A DNA stretch of 64,000 nucleotides from Sphingomonas sp. 32-62-10 (GTDB lineage Bacteria; Pseudomonadota; Alphaproteobacteria; Sphingomonadales; Sphingomonadaceae), in contig NCEE01000003.1 in assembly GCA_002280555.1 (NCBI GenBank), positions 18,503-82,502 of the forward strand, given 5' to 3'. Both the position numbers and the translations under genes were made by a program. The notes beneath the pieces are model-generated. The model worked only from the letters and a program-made list of their open reading frames with translations, was not told the DNA's origin and made no database searches. Positions within the stretch are counted from its first letter, which is position 1. Each line of letters begins with the position of its first letter. Positions 8,787-18,141 of this stretch are shown here, in pieces.

Positions 8787-9664
8787 TCCGTCACCCACTC
8801 GCTGGACGGTATTCCCTGTGCATAGAGCAGCCCCGTCAGGTCATTATGATCGATCCTGACGGCAGCGGCGGCGGCGACCACTGGCTTGGCGTGATAGGCA
8901 TAACCGAGCGCCGCCCGCCGGATCATTGCCAGGTCGTTCGCGCCGTCGCCCACCGCCATTGTCGCTTCGGCCGGGATCGAGAGTTCGGCGATCGCGGCGA
9001 GCAATGTAGCTTCCTTGGTCCCTGAATCGACGATCGGCCGGGCGACGGTGCCGTCGAGCTTGCCATCGGCGATCCCCAATCGATTGGCGACCACCCGGTC
9101 GAAGCCGATCGCCTTGCCAACCGGATCTGCAAAGCGGGTGAAGCCGCCCGAGACCAAGATGGATGTGCCGCCGCGCGCTCGCATTGTCCGCACCAGCGCG
9201 ATCGCACCGGGCATGATCATCACGCGATCGGCCAGGCACTTGTCGATCGCCGCCTCATCAAGCCCCTTCAGCAACGCAACCCGCGCGTCGAGTGCCTCGG
9301 CAAAATCGAGCTCGCCGCGCATCGCGGCTTCGGTCACCGCTGCGATCTGGGGTTTGATGCCTGCATAATCGGCGAGTTCATCGATGCATTCGACCGTGAT
9401 CATCGTCGAATCCATGTCGGCAATCAGCAATGATTTCGGCCGCGCCATCATCCCCTGCACCACCACATCGGTGCGATCAAAAGTGCCCTCCAGCGCCGTT
9501 CGCGCCATATCGGGCGCTTGGCCGAACATCAGGTCCGCCGCGCGTTCGGGCTCGATCCAGCCCGATCCGACGACCGCGCATCCAGCCGCGTTCAGCCGAT
9601 CTAGCGCCTCAGAAATATGGCCTGCATCGAGCCGGTCTGCTGCTATCAGCGTTGCAATGAACAT
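8783..9664 (-). CDS. serB: Phosphoserine phosphatase
   Basis: Last step of serine biosynthesis, O-phosphoserine to serine. About 293 residues. A short N-terminal ACT-like region ([20 protein letters not shown]) precedes the HAD phosphatase domain: motif I DMDSTMI with nucleophile Asp, motif II SGG, and the C-terminal [10 protein letters not shown] that binds Mg. The ATG at 9664 has GAGGGG eight bases upstream; the longer frame to 9775 is the antisense of miaA. Both ends are unusual: the start shares CATG with the miaA start, and the stop shares CTAG with the Sel1-SPOR stop. Confidence 0.95.
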   Translation of the reverse strand: MFIATLIAADRLDAGHISEALDRLNAAGCAVVGSGWIEPERAADLMFGQAPDMARTALEGTFDRTDVVVQGMMARPKSLLIADMDSTMITVECIDELADYAGIKPQIAAVTEAAMRGELDFAEALDARVALLKGLDEAAIDKCLADRVMIMPGAIALVRTMRARGGTSILVSGGFTRFADPVGKAIGFDRVVANRLGIADGKLDGTVARPIVDSGTKEATLLAAIAELSIPAEATMAVGDGANDLAMIRRAALGYAYHAKPVVAAAAAVRIDHNDLTGLLYAQGIPSSEWVTD

Positions 9665-10622
9665 GGCCGTTTCCCCTCTGGCACCGCGCGTTGCGCTCAT
9701 CGCAGGGCCAACCGCCAGCGGCAAGTCTGCGTTGGCAATGGCGCTCGCCGAAGCGACCGGCGGTACAGTCATCAACGCAGATTCAGCGCAGGTCTATGCC
9801 GATTTGCGGGTGCTTTCGGCGCGCCCCAGCACCCTCGATGAAGCACGTGTGCCGCACCGGCTGTTCGGTCATGTCGAGGCAACCGACATCTATTCCGCCG
9901 CACGCTGGGCGATCGAGGCGACGAACGCCATTGATGAAGCCCATGCCGACGGATCGCTGCCCATCCTGGTCGGCGGCACCGGGCTATATCTGCGAACATT
10001 GCTCGATGGGATTGCGCCGGTGCCGGATATCGATCCTTCGGTCCGCGCGGCGGTGCGGGCGCTGTCGGTAGTCTCCGCATACGAGCAGCTCCAAGCGCTC
10101 GACCCGGCCGCCGCCGATCGACTGGCACCAGCAGACACAACCCGCATCGCCCGCGCGCTTGAAGTCGTGCGGTCGACGGGACGAACACTTGCCGACTGGC
10201 AGCGCCAGTTAAGCGGTGGCATCGCCCATCGGATCACGCTGGTTCCGCTTATTCTGCTGCCTGATCGGGACTGGCTCATCGATCGGTGCGATGCCCGGCT
10301 GGCAGCGATGTTCGATGGTGGCGCCGAGGCCGAGGTCGCGGCCCTGCGCGCACGCACGGATATAGCGCCCAATGCCCCGATCATGCGCGCGATCGGCGTG
10401 CGCGAAATCGCGGGATGGCTCGATGGCGCGGTCGACCGGGCCACAGCGCTTGCGCAGGCGCAGCTTGCGACGCGGCGTTATGCCAAAAGGCAATATACGT
10501 GGTTTCGCCACCAACCCCCGATCGATTGGCCTCGCACTGACCTGCGCAACACCACAGACCTACTCGCGCTGGCGATCAATCTGGCAGCCGACCGCGGCGT
10601 CAGGATAGACATCGGGCTTTGA
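9663..10622 (+). CDS. miaA: tRNA dimethylallyltransferase
   Basis: Transfers dimethylallyl from DMAPP to A37 of tRNAs that read UNN codons. About 319 residues. The P-loop GPTASGKS is at residues 16-23, followed by NADSAQVY (the SAQ-Y motif), GGTGLYLR, and the C-terminal [13 protein letters not shown]. The P-loop position forces the start to 9663 or the ATG at 9657, so the gene starts on top of serB's start. No ribosome-binding site is obvious. The 3' end overlaps the convergent folB by 63 bases. Confidence 0.95.
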   Translation: MAVSPLAPRVALIAGPTASGKSALAMALAEATGGTVINADSAQVYADLRVLSARPSTLDEARVPHRLFGHVEATDIYSAARWAIEATNAIDEAHADGSLPILVGGTGLYLRTLLDGIAPVPDIDPSVRAAVRALSVVSAYEQLQALDPAAADRLAPADTTRIARALEVVRSTGRTLADWQRQLSGGIAHRITLVPLILLPDRDWLIDRCDARLAAMFDGGAEAEVAALRARTDIAPNAPIMRAIGVREIAGWLDGAVDRATALAQAQLATRRYAKRQYTWFRHQPPIDWPRTDLRNTTDLLALAINLAADRGVRIDIGL

Positions 10623-10916
10623 TGATCGCACCCGAACCCGTTGTACGCGCGGATCGACAAGCGCGATGGTGGCGATCGCCTCGCACAATGTTTCCTGAAG
10701 ATTGAAATGGCGGCTCGCTGCCAGCGCTAATATCTCACGGCGCAGGAAATCATAATCGACCACGGCGGTGATCGCATCCGGCAAGCTGGCATCATCATAT
10801 CTGCAATGGAGCCATACCGATATCGTCACCCGTTGAGGCGCAGCGAGCTCCTCCGGATGGATGCCGATCCGCATCGGCAGCGACAGGCCATCAAGGATGG
10901 TCGTAAACTCAGCCAT
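10560..10916 (-). CDS. folB: Dihydroneopterin aldolase family protein
   Basis: About 118 residues, matching the single-domain FolB fold. Seen are IGIHPEE near the N-terminus, [10 protein letters not shown], the catalytic helix [12 protein letters not shown] with its Glu, and a C-terminal RVRSSKPD segment. It converts 7,8-dihydroneopterin to 6-hydroxymethyl-dihydropterin and glycolaldehyde in folate synthesis; a FolX-type epimerase is the alternative. It overlaps the upstream reductase gene by 8 bases and belongs to a folE/reductase/folB group on the minus strand. Confidence 0.85.
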   Translation of the reverse strand: MAEFTTILDGLSLPMRIGIHPEELAAPQRVTISVWLHCRYDDASLPDAITAVVDYDFLRREILALAASRHFNLQETLCEAIATIALVDPRVQRVRVRSSKPDVYPDAAVGCQIDRQRE

Positions 10917-11679
10917 GCGCCGTTCCTCGCGTCGAAAACATTATGTCGCGCGCGAGTGGCACGAAGCGCTGCCCCGCATCCACAAAGATCGTCTGGCCGG
11001 TAATGCCGCGCGCGCCAACCAAGAACGCCACCGCCGCTGCCACCTGATCGGCACCGACCGGGCGGCGAAGCAGATTTTCCGCCGCCACAGCAGCGAACTC
11101 CGCCTCGGTCTGATCCAGGCTGGGCAAGGTCAGCCCGGGGGCCACGGCGTTGACCGCGATCCGATCGCCGAAAGCCTGCGCCAGCATCGGCGTCGCCCCG
11201 GCGAGCGCGAGTTTGCTGCAGGTATAGGAAAAGAAATCAGGGTTCAGATTGGCGAGCTTCTGATCGAGCAGATTGACAACCGCGCCGTGGGCCAGATCGG
11301 CTTGATCAGCCATCGCACAGGCAAGCAGCACCGGTGCGGTCAGATTCACCTGCATATGCCGGTCAATCTCCGCCCCGCTTGTGATGGGCGGGGTATCATA
11401 AGCGAACAACGAAGCATTGTTGACCAGCCCTGCCACCGGCACGCCAAAGGCGGCGCGGGCATTGGCAATCAGTGATGTCGCCGCATCCGCGTCCGCCAAA
11501 TCCTGCTCGATCGCTATGGCGCCTGAACCGAGCGCGGCGACAATCGCGTCGGCTTCTGCCTGAGACTGGCGGTGGTGGATGACGACGCGGTAGCCATCAT
11601 CCACCAACCGACGGGCAATCGTCGCCCCCATCCGCCGCGCACCGCCCGTGACGATGACGCAGCCTTCACTGATCGCCAC
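10909..11679 (-). CDS. FolM/PTR1-type pteridine reductase (SDR family)
   Basis: About 256 residues, from a GTG at 11679. It is a short-chain dehydrogenase with the pteridine-reductase signature: TGGARRMG (the TG-xxx-R-x-G form of PTR1 and FolM), NNAS, an Asp in place of the catalytic Ser (NLLDQ), and S-Y-xxx-K (SYTCSK). Family members reduce dihydromonapterin or dihydropterins with NADPH, and weakly dihydrofolate. Its position between folE and folB supports a pterin substrate over the generic SDR label. Overlap with folB suggests coupled translation. Confidence 0.8.
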   Translation of the reverse strand: MAISEGCVIVTGGARRMGATIARRLVDDGYRVVIHHRQSQAEADAIVAALGSGAIAIEQDLADADAATSLIANARAAFGVPVAGLVNNASLFAYDTPPITSGAEIDRHMQVNLTAPVLLACAMADQADLAHGAVVNLLDQKLANLNPDFFSYTCSKLALAGATPMLAQAFGDRIAVNAVAPGLTLPSLDQTEAEFAAVAAENLLRRPVGADQVAAAVAFLVGARGITGQTIFVDAGQRFVPLARDIMFSTRGTAHG

Positions 11680-11727
11680 GATTGCCCAAGTCCTTCATTG
11701 CCTGAATCAGGTGAGTTCGACGCTATC

Positions 11728-12348
11728 CTATACGCCCATCAACGCCAGCACTTCTTTGCGGCTGCGTTCATCATCGCGGAACACGCCCATCATGCGGCTG
11801 GTGGTCATCGAGACGCCGGGCGTCCGCACGCCCCGTGCCGTCATGCAGGCATGGCTCGCTTCGATGACCACGGCCACGCCCAGCGGCTTCAGATTTTCCC
11901 AGATGCAGTTGGCGACTTCTGCCGTCAGCCGTTCCTGCACCTGCAACCGCCGGGCATAAGTGTGGAGAACGCGCGCCAGTTTCGAAATACCGACGACCCA
12001 GTTGCTCGGCAGATAGGCGATGTGCGCCTTGCCGATGATCGGGGCCATGTGATGCTCGCAATGCGATTGAAACGGGATGTCCTTTAACAGGACAATTTCG
12101 TCATAGCCGCCGACTTCCTCAAAAATTCGCGACAAATGATAGGCCGGATCATCGCTGTATCCGGCGCAATATTCCTTCCATGCACGCGCCACGCGCTGCG
12201 GCGTATCGATCAAACCCTCGCGTGCCGGATCATCGCCTGCCCAACGGATCAGGGTTCGAACGGCATCCGCAACGTCTTCTGGAACTGCTATTTTCTGCGG
12301 TGGGGCCATATTTTTTTCGGCTTCCACCGCGCCAACTTCGTCAATCAT
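11728..12348 (-). CDS. folE: GTP cyclohydrolase I
   Basis: Opens GTP to 7,8-dihydroneopterin triphosphate, the first step of folate and pterin synthesis. About 206 residues, the usual bacterial length. The zinc site is visible as SHCEHHMAP and the later Cys in ASHACMTARGV; the GVRTPG and MTTSRMMGVF segments complete the active site. GGAGG lies just upstream of ATG 12348. It heads the minus-strand pterin group and diverges from the TonB receptor. Confidence 0.96.
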   Translation of the reverse strand: MIDEVGAVEAEKNMAPPQKIAVPEDVADAVRTLIRWAGDDPAREGLIDTPQRVARAWKEYCAGYSDDPAYHLSRIFEEVGGYDEIVLLKDIPFQSHCEHHMAPIIGKAHIAYLPSNWVVGISKLARVLHTYARRLQVQERLTAEVANCIWENLKPLGVAVVIEASHACMTARGVRTPGVSMTTSRMMGVFRDDERSRKEVLALMGV

Positions 12349-12579
12349 TCATCCTCCGTGTCGACCGATTCGAAAAATACGCTACGTCAACCGCGATTCA
12401 GCGCCGAACCAGTTCGATTTTGAAACTGTCTCATTTGGGCAACATTGACGCAAGTGCGCAGTTTTCCGCGCATAATCGATTGACGGCATGATTTGATGAC
12501 CGCTATTTTGCTAGCCGGAGTATCAATAGCGCCGCGGAAATCGACGTCGATCGACAGCGGATCAGGAGGGGAATTCTCG

Positions 12580-15126
12580 ATGAAGAAATTTGAACTGCTC
12601 GCCGCGTCTGCACTGGTGATGTTTTGCACGACGCCCGCTTTCGCCCAGACCGCCGCGCCAAGCGCCGCCCAGGAAGCTGACGAAACCGCCGATTCCGACA
12701 TCGTCGTTACCGCCAGCAAGCGCGAAACCACGTTGCTTGACACCCCGATCGCCGTTTCGGTGACCTCGGGCAAGACGATCCAGGACGCCCAGATCCGCGA
12801 TCTTATCGATCTCCAGACGGTCGTTCCGTCGCTGCGCGTGTCGCAGCTTCAGTCATCGGCTAACACCAACTTCATCATCCGCGGTTTCGGCAACGGCGCG
12901 AACAATGCAGGCATCGAGCCTTCGGTCGGTGTGTTCATCGACGGCGTCTATCGTTCGCGCTCGGCTGCTGCCATCGCCGATCTGCCCAATCTGAAGCGCG
13001 TCGAAGTGCTGCGCGGCCCACAGGCTACCCTGTTCGGCAAGAACGCATCGGCAGGTATCATCAGCATCGTAACCGCTGAGCCAGCCTTCAAGTTCGGCGG
13101 CTCGGCTGAACTTTCCTATGGCAATTATAACGCATTCATCGCCAAGGCTGACATCACGGGCCCGATTTCGGAGACCGTCGCTTTCTCGCTGGCTGGCAAC
13201 TACAACCGCCGCGATGGTTACGTGTTCGACGCTGGTCTGAACACCGATTCAAGCGATCGCAACCGTTACGGCGTGCGTGGCCAGCTGCTCTGGCAGCCCA
13301 GCGCGGACCTTAAGTTCCGCCTGATCGGTGACTTTGACCAAATTGACGAAAATTGCTGCGCCATCGCCAACATCGTTGCTGGTCCGACCGCGGCAATCAT
13401 CAACGGCCTGGCCGGTGGTCGTGGGCTCGATGCCAACAACCCGTTCTCCTATGTAACGTTCAGCAACTTCCCGTCATCGAACGACATTAAGAACTATGGT
13501 GGCTCGCTGCAGGGCGATTACACGATGGGGTCGCTCTCGCTGACCTCGATCACGGCCTATCGCAAGGTCGATTCGTTGACGAACCAGGACTCGGATTTCA
13601 CGAGCGCCAACCTGATCGGCAACAACAGCCAGGATCAGCAGATTGATACCTTTACCCAGGAAATTCGCCTGACATCGAATTTCGAAGGACCGCTGAACTT
13701 CCTGGTCGGTGGTTTCTACTTCAACGAGAAGATCAACCAGCAGAACGACATCAACTTCGGCACACAATTCCGCCCTTATGGCGATGCGCTGATCCGCGGT
13801 GCCACCGGGAACACGCTTAACGTTGGTCTCCTCGAAGGCACATTTGGCGCGCTCGAAGGGGCACCGACGCGGTACCTTAACACCTTCTTCCGCACCGGCG
13901 ACGGTCTGAACGAAGCCTATCGTCTGGCCGATGAATCCTTCTCGATCTTCGGTACCGTCGATTTCAAGATCACCGATCGACTGACGCTGACGGGTGGCAT
14001 CAACTATACCGATGACCGTAAGCAGTTCCGCACGAACATCATCAGCAGCGACGTTTTCGCGGGTATCAACTTTAACGATCCGCGCTATGCGCCGTTCCGT
14101 AACCAGTTGATCCTGGGCGGCGCCCTTGCCGCTGGTGTGCCGCTGGCACAGGCCCAAGCAATTGCCCTTGCCGGCCAGAACAACCCTGCGCAAAACCCAC
14201 TGAATGGCCTGCGTGGATTGCAGTTCCTGCCGCAGTTCCTCAACGTGCCGAACTCGGTGGAGCCTGGCCGGACAAGCGACGACAACGTGTCCTACACGGC
14301 TCGCTTGTCGTACAAGCTGAACTCAAACCTCAGCGTCTACGTCACTTATGCCACTGGCTTTAAAGCAAGCTCGGTCAACCTGTCGCGCGATAGCCGTCCG
14401 ACGCCAGCTGATCTTGTTCGCATCCAGACAGCCGGCATCGCGACCACTAACCTGACATCGGGTTCGCGCTTCGCCGGTCCGGAAAAGTCGCGCGTTTATG
14501 AAGGCGGCATCAAGGGGCAGTTCCCCGGTGTTGCTTTCAACATCGCGATTTTCGACCAGCAGATCGAAGGTTTCCAGGGCAACATCTTCACTGGCACGGG
14601 CTTTGTGCTCAACAATGCCGGTGCCCAGTCGACCTTTGGTATCGAATTTGACGGCAGCTACTCGCCTTCGAAGGCAATTACGTTCAACGCCGCTGTGACG
14701 TATCTCGATCCCGTCTTCAATTCGTTCGTCAACGGCTCGCAGTTCAGCCCGACCTTCGGCGTTGTTCCTGCAAACCTCACCGGCCTGCGCCCATCCGGTA
14801 TTCCTGAATTCTCGGTGTCAGGCGGCTGGACGTTCAATCATGAGTTCTCGAACGATTTCAAGATGTTCCTGCGCGGCGATTATCAGTACAACAGCCCCGT
14901 CATCATCTCCGAAGGTCTGCCGCAGTTCACGCGGTCTATCCAGTCGCTGAACATGTCGCTCACTGGCCAGTTCCGCAAGAATCTGGAAGTTTCGGTTTGG
15001 GGTCGTAACATGCTGAATGCGCAGTATCTGACGACGATCTTCCCATCGGTCGCTCAGGCAGGAAGCCTTTCGGGCTATCCCAGCCAGCCAGTCACGTATG
15101 GCGGCACGGTGCGCTTCAAGTTCTGA
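12580..15126 (+). CDS. TonB-dependent outer-membrane receptor
   Basis: About 848 residues. A signal peptide ends at AFA-Q. A TonB box-like DIVVTASKRE lies near residue 45, then a plug domain (LQTVVPSLRV, FIIRGFGNG, VFIDGVYRSR, VEVLRGPQATLFGKNASAG). A 22-strand barrel follows, ending in the aromatic VRFKF. AGGAGG lies 10 bases before the ATG. It follows the common sphingomonad style of receptors for unknown plant or aromatic ligands. No substrate enzymes, FecIR-type regulators or Fur-like site mark the ligand. Two hairpins terminate it. Confidence 0.93.
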   Translation: MKKFELLAASALVMFCTTPAFAQTAAPSAAQEADETADSDIVVTASKRETTLLDTPIAVSVTSGKTIQDAQIRDLIDLQTVVPSLRVSQLQSSANTNFIIRGFGNGANNAGIEPSVGVFIDGVYRSRSAAAIADLPNLKRVEVLRGPQATLFGKNASAGIISIVTAEPAFKFGGSAELSYGNYNAFIAKADITGPISETVAFSLAGNYNRRDGYVFDAGLNTDSSDRNRYGVRGQLLWQPSADLKFRLIGDFDQIDENCCAIANIVAGPTAAIINGLAGGRGLDANNPFSYVTFSNFPSSNDIKNYGGSLQGDYTMGSLSLTSITAYRKVDSLTNQDSDFTSANLIGNNSQDQQIDTFTQEIRLTSNFEGPLNFLVGGFYFNEKINQQNDINFGTQFRPYGDALIRGATGNTLNVGLLEGTFGALEGAPTRYLNTFFRTGDGLNEAYRLADESFSIFGTVDFKITDRLTLTGGINYTDDRKQFRTNIISSDVFAGINFNDPRYAPFRNQLILGGALAAGVPLAQAQAIALAGQNNPAQNPLNGLRGLQFLPQFLNVPNSVEPGRTSDDNVSYTARLSYKLNSNLSVYVTYATGFKASSVNLSRDSRPTPADLVRIQTAGIATTNLTSGSRFAGPEKSRVYEGGIKGQFPGVAFNIAIFDQQIEGFQGNIFTGTGFVLNNAGAQSTFGIEFDGSYSPSKAITFNAAVTYLDPVFNSFVNGSQFSPTFGVVPANLTGLRPSGIPEFSVSGGWTFNHEFSNDFKMFLRGDYQYNSPVIISEGLPQFTRSIQSLNMSLTGQFRKNLEVSVWGRNMLNAQYLTTIFPSVAQAGSLSGYPSQPVTYGGTVRFKF

Positions 15127-15132
15127 TGGCTC

Positions 15133-15153
15133 GGGGTCGGTTCGTCCGACCCC
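15133..15153 (+). terminator. Hairpin after the TonB receptor
   Basis: GGGGTCGG and CCGACCCC pair across a five-base loop right after the stop codon. It has no T-run and probably acts with the stronger hairpin just downstream. Confidence 0.5.
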
Positions 15154-15164
15154 GCTTGCCAGCG

Positions 15165-15202
15165 AAAAAGGGCTCGCGACATCTAGTCGCGAGCCCTTTT
15201 TT
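15165..15202. terminator. Strong bidirectional Rho-independent terminator
   Basis: An 11-base stem, GGGCTCGCGAC with GTCGCGAGCCC, and a five-base loop are flanked by AAAAA before and TTTTTT after. It can serve both the TonB receptor (plus) and the convergent S-formylglutathione hydrolase (minus). Confidence 0.92.
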
Positions 15203-15223
15203 CTAAGACGACGTCGTTGGGTA

Positions 15224-16066
15224 TTACGCCTTCATTCGCTCGGCATGCCAGGCGATATGATCGGGCATGAACGTGGCGATGAAGAAATAGCTGTGATCAT
15301 AGCCCGGCTGCTTCCGCAGCGTGACCGGCATGTCCGCCGCCGCGCAGGCTTCGGCCAACAACCCGGTCTTGAGCTGTTCGTCCAAGAAGCTGTCGGCATC
15401 ACCCTGGTCAATCAGCAGATCGGGCAACCGCGCGCCATCCGCAATCAGTGCACAAGCGTCATAGCCGCGCCAGGCAGCCTGATCGTCGCCCAGATAGCCG
15501 CTCAGCGCTTTCTGCCCCCAAGGGCATTGGATCGGTGAAACGATTGGAGCGAAAGCGGAAACGCTGCGAAACCGGTCTGGATGGCGAAGTGCAATCGTCA
15601 GCGCGCCATGGCCGCCCATCGAATGCCCTGTTATCCCCTGTCGCGACAGATCGGCCATCGGCAATGCCTCGGCAATCAGTGCAGGCAATTCGGTTTCGAT
15701 ATAGGTCCGCATCCTGAAATGTGTTGCCCAGGGAGCCTCAGTCGCATCGACATAAAAGCCAGCCCCCTGCCCAAAATCATAAACATCGACATCGGGAACG
15801 CCCTCGCCCCGCGGCGACGTATCGGGCGCGATGAAGATGATGCCATGCTCAGCACATGCCGCACGATAACCACCTTTGTCCGTCACGTTTGCATGTGTGC
15901 AGGTGAGCCCCGAGAGATACCAGAGCACTGGCAATTTCGCGCCCGGAAGATGCGGCGGTACGAAGACCGAAAAGGTCATATCGGTGCCCGTGCTGGTCGA
16001 TGCATGACGATATACCTCCTGCATGCCGCCATCGGCGCGCGAAGAAATCAATTTTTCCAATGCCAT
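15224..16066 (-). CDS. fghA: S-formylglutathione hydrolase
   Basis: Hydrolyses S-formylglutathione to formate and glutathione in formaldehyde detoxification. About 280 residues, the family length. The nucleophile elbow GHSMGG, the acidic residue in DQGDADSF and the His of YDHSYFF form the esterase-D triad; LSGLTCTH near residue 53 is the family signature. The usual partner, glutathione-dependent formaldehyde dehydrogenase, is not in this window. It converges on the TonB receptor. Confidence 0.95.
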   Translation of the reverse strand: MALEKLISSRADGGMQEVYRHASTSTGTDMTFSVFVPPHLPGAKLPVLWYLSGLTCTHANVTDKGGYRAACAEHGIIFIAPDTSPRGEGVPDVDVYDFGQGAGFYVDATEAPWATHFRMRTYIETELPALIAEALPMADLSRQGITGHSMGGHGALTIALRHPDRFRSVSAFAPIVSPIQCPWGQKALSGYLGDDQAAWRGYDACALIADGARLPDLLIDQGDADSFLDEQLKTGLLAEACAAADMPVTLRKQPGYDHSYFFIATFMPDHIAWHAERMKA

Positions 16067-16357
16067 CCTGCGTATCTTTCATGATCTGATTCAGGTTGAT
16101 CGCGCGCAAAGCGTCGCCCGGTTCGTTCTCCGGCTTGCTCAACGCCGTCGCACAAGGCGGCCCTTTTCGACAAGCGCGAAACGCTGGCGCGACTAAGGTT
16201 CGGCGACGATGACGATTTTATGGCCGCTACCGGATTGTCTTTGCTTGCCCAATCGACTGTAAAGCGCGACAACGCCCGTCGGACAGCGCAAAAGCGCTGC
16301 ACGCTCAGGCGTAAACCTATGGCCGGCCTGTTGCCGGCTGCCAACGGGAGGATAACG

Positions 16358-16639
16358 ATGGCAAAAGAACCTACCACCAAGGCTGCGGCCCCAAAGACCG
16401 GCGGTATTCACGCACCGGTACAGCCATCACCCGAACTCGGCGCGATCGTCGGCAATGACCGGCTGCCGCGCAGCGAAGTGATCAGCAAGGTCTGGGCCTA
16501 TATCAAGAAGCATGATCTGCAGAACCCCGCCAATAAGCGGGAAATTCTGGCCGATGCGGCGCTCGAAAAGGTGTTCGGCCGCAAATCATGCACGATGTTC
16601 GAAATGAACAAGTACATCGCAGCCCACGTCAAGGCGTGA
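16358..16639 (+). CDS. SWIB/MDM2-domain protein
   Basis: About 93 residues. A short Lys/Ala-rich N-terminus is followed by a SWIB domain over residues 30-93: IVGNDRLPRSEVISKVWAYI, NPANKREILADAALEKVFG and the final MFEMNKYIAAHV. GGGAGG precedes the ATG at 16358. SWIB domains are known from eukaryotic chromatin remodelling complexes; bacterial stand-alone copies occur in chlamydiae and several proteobacteria, where they may affect chromosome structure. The role here is unknown. Confidence 0.85.
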   Translation: MAKEPTTKAAAPKTGGIHAPVQPSPELGAIVGNDRLPRSEVISKVWAYIKKHDLQNPANKREILADAALEKVFGRKSCTMFEMNKYIAAHVKA

Positions 16640-16728
16640 TGCGTAGCGCCGGGCATCGGGGAGCAAAGCTTTCCGGTGCCCGCGCCTCTTCGCTGCGAGG
16701 GTTCAGCCCGACCTTATTCGGAAAACAT

Positions 16729-16805
16729 TGGTGCCCCCGAGAGGAGTCGAACCTCCGGCCTGCGGTTTAGGAAACCGTCGCTCTATCCTGCTGAGCTACG
16801 GGGGC
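16729..16805 (-). tRNA. tRNA-Arg (anticodon CCT)
   Basis: A full cloverleaf of 77 bases with encoded CCA: acceptor GCCCCCG/CGGGGGC, D-stem GCTC/GAGC, anticodon loop TTCCTAA, variable region AGGCC and T-loop TTCGACT. Anticodon CCT reads AGG. Confidence 0.97.
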
Positions 16806-16888
16806 ACGTATGATCCACCTAGTGTTTGGCGCGATTCTGGTCAACGCAGGCTGATCATAGCGCCGGCAATGCCAAAGCCTGCCGAGCC

Positions 16889-17317
16889 TTAGTTCCGCGC
16901 TGATGGCGGCACGACCTTGAAGGGCAGCGGCATCAGCGGCACGCCCTCCTCCGCCAGTTCCACCGCTTCGGCCATGCTGGTCTCACCATGGATCAGCGCC
17001 GCAGGCTCATCGCCCAGATGCATTGCGCGCGCGCGATCAGGGAATGCCCGCCCCACCCATTCCGATTGTTCGAGCAACTTTGCCTGCGCAGCTGCTAGTT
17101 TCGTTATTGCGGTTTCCCGATCTGAAGGAACGATAGCAGTCGATCGGTTCCCTTTGGCGGCGATATTTGGCGCCATCACTGCCTTTTCAATCGTCGCATC
17201 GTCGCAGACCGGGCATACCACCAAGGATCGCGCACGCTGATCCTCATAGGCCGTCGACGAGGCGAACCAGGCCTCGAAAACATGCCCGCCACTACAGCGT
17301 AGATCGAAAACGATCAT
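16889..17317 (-). CDS. DUF1178 family protein
   Basis: About 142 residues. The N-terminus MIVFDLRCSGGHVFE with a later CPVC looks like a zinc ribbon (Cys8-His12 ... Cys-x-x-Cys), followed by a helical C-terminus ending in PLPFKVVPP. This matches the alphaproteobacterial DUF1178 family, of unknown function. The start overlaps the nitrilase stop by four bases, so it is the last gene of the comF-grxC-nit-DUF1178 run. Confidence 0.88.
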   Translation of the reverse strand: MIVFDLRCSGGHVFEAWFASSTAYEDQRARSLVVCPVCDDATIEKAVMAPNIAAKGNRSTAIVPSDRETAITKLAAAQAKLLEQSEWVGRAFPDRARAMHLGDEPAALIHGETSMAEAVELAEEGVPLMPLPFKVVPPSARN

Positions 17318-18141
17318 GCAATCACCTGAACAGCCGGGATGGCACGGCGATGTGCGATAACGGGCACGCGGGAACGGACATCGGCAACGCGGTTCAGATC
17401 GATATCAGCAAAACCAATACCCGCCGCGTCCCCCATATCGAGCAGCACGTCGCCCCAGGGATCGATCACCAGCGAATGGCCAAAAGTGGCGCGTCCATCG
17501 GCGTGCTCGCCGGTTTGGGCAGCAGCGATCAGAAATGCTCCCGCTTCGATCGCGCGGGCACGCAGCAGGATATGCCAATGCGCTTCGCCCGTGGGGCGGG
17601 TAAACGCCGCGGGCACCGTCAGCACCGTCGCGCCAGCCGTGCTCAGCGCACGATAGAGATCGGCAAAGCGCAGATCATAGCAGATCGACAGACCCATCGC
17701 GCCGATCGGCGTACTGACGACCACGGCCGCCTCTCCGGCGGTATATGCGGAGGATTCCCGCCAGCTCTCTCCGGTCGGCAAATCGACATCGAACAGGTGG
17801 AGCTTGTCATAGCGCGCCCGAATGTCGCCCGAGGAGTCGATCACAAAGGCGCGATTGGCGAATTTCCCATCGGCACCGCGCAGCGCGATCGATCCCAAAT
17901 GCACCCAAATGCCGTAGGCCGCTGCCCCGGCCCGCGCCGCGGCAAGCACCGGATCATGCTCCTCTTCGTGCACCGATGCGGCTGCGCGCCCGCGATCTCG
18001 ATCGACGAGGTTCGACATTTCGGGTGTGAAGAGCATCGCCGCCCCGCCGGCTGCGGCAGCCGCAATCGCCGCCGCAATATCCTGTGCATTGGCAGCAGGA
18101 TCGATCCCGCTGGTCATCTGGTACAGCGCGATGCGGGTCAT
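17314..18141 (-). CDS. Carbon-nitrogen hydrolase, Nit1-type (deaminated-glutathione amidase-like)
   Basis: About 275 residues. The catalytic Glu (LFTPEMSN), Lys (RYDKLHLFD) and Cys (GLSICYDLRF) of the nitrilase superfamily are all present. The YDKLHLFD and GESWRESSAY context is that of Nit1/NitA proteins, which hydrolyse deaminated glutathione formed by transaminase side reactions. The neighbouring glutaredoxin gene fits a glutathione theme. It is linked by ATGA overlaps to the genes on both sides. Confidence 0.87.
   Translation of the reverse strand: MTRIALYQMTSGIDPAANAQDIAAAIAAAAAGGAAMLFTPEMSNLVDRDRGRAAASVHEEEHDPVLAAARAGAAAYGIWVHLGSIALRGADGKFANRAFVIDSSGDIRARYDKLHLFDVDLPTGESWRESSAYTAGEAAVVVSTPIGAMGLSICYDLRFADLYRALSTAGATVLTVPAAFTRPTGEAHWHILLRARAIEAGAFLIAAAQTGEHADGRATFGHSLVIDPWGDVLLDMGDAAGIGFADIDLNRVADVRSRVPVIAHRRAIPAVQVIA

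Noticed and set aside
9384..9662. Upstream extension of miaA by 93 codons
   Set aside because: Lies fully within serB in antisense; miaA homology starts at the P-loop region.
12349..12579. Promoter of the TonB receptor (TTGACG and CATAAT)
   Set aside because: Spacing of 20 bases is too long for a standard sigma-70 promoter; no better pair was found in the interval.
13474..14193. 239-codon minus-strand frame
   Set aside because: Antisense to the TonB receptor barrel; no family features.
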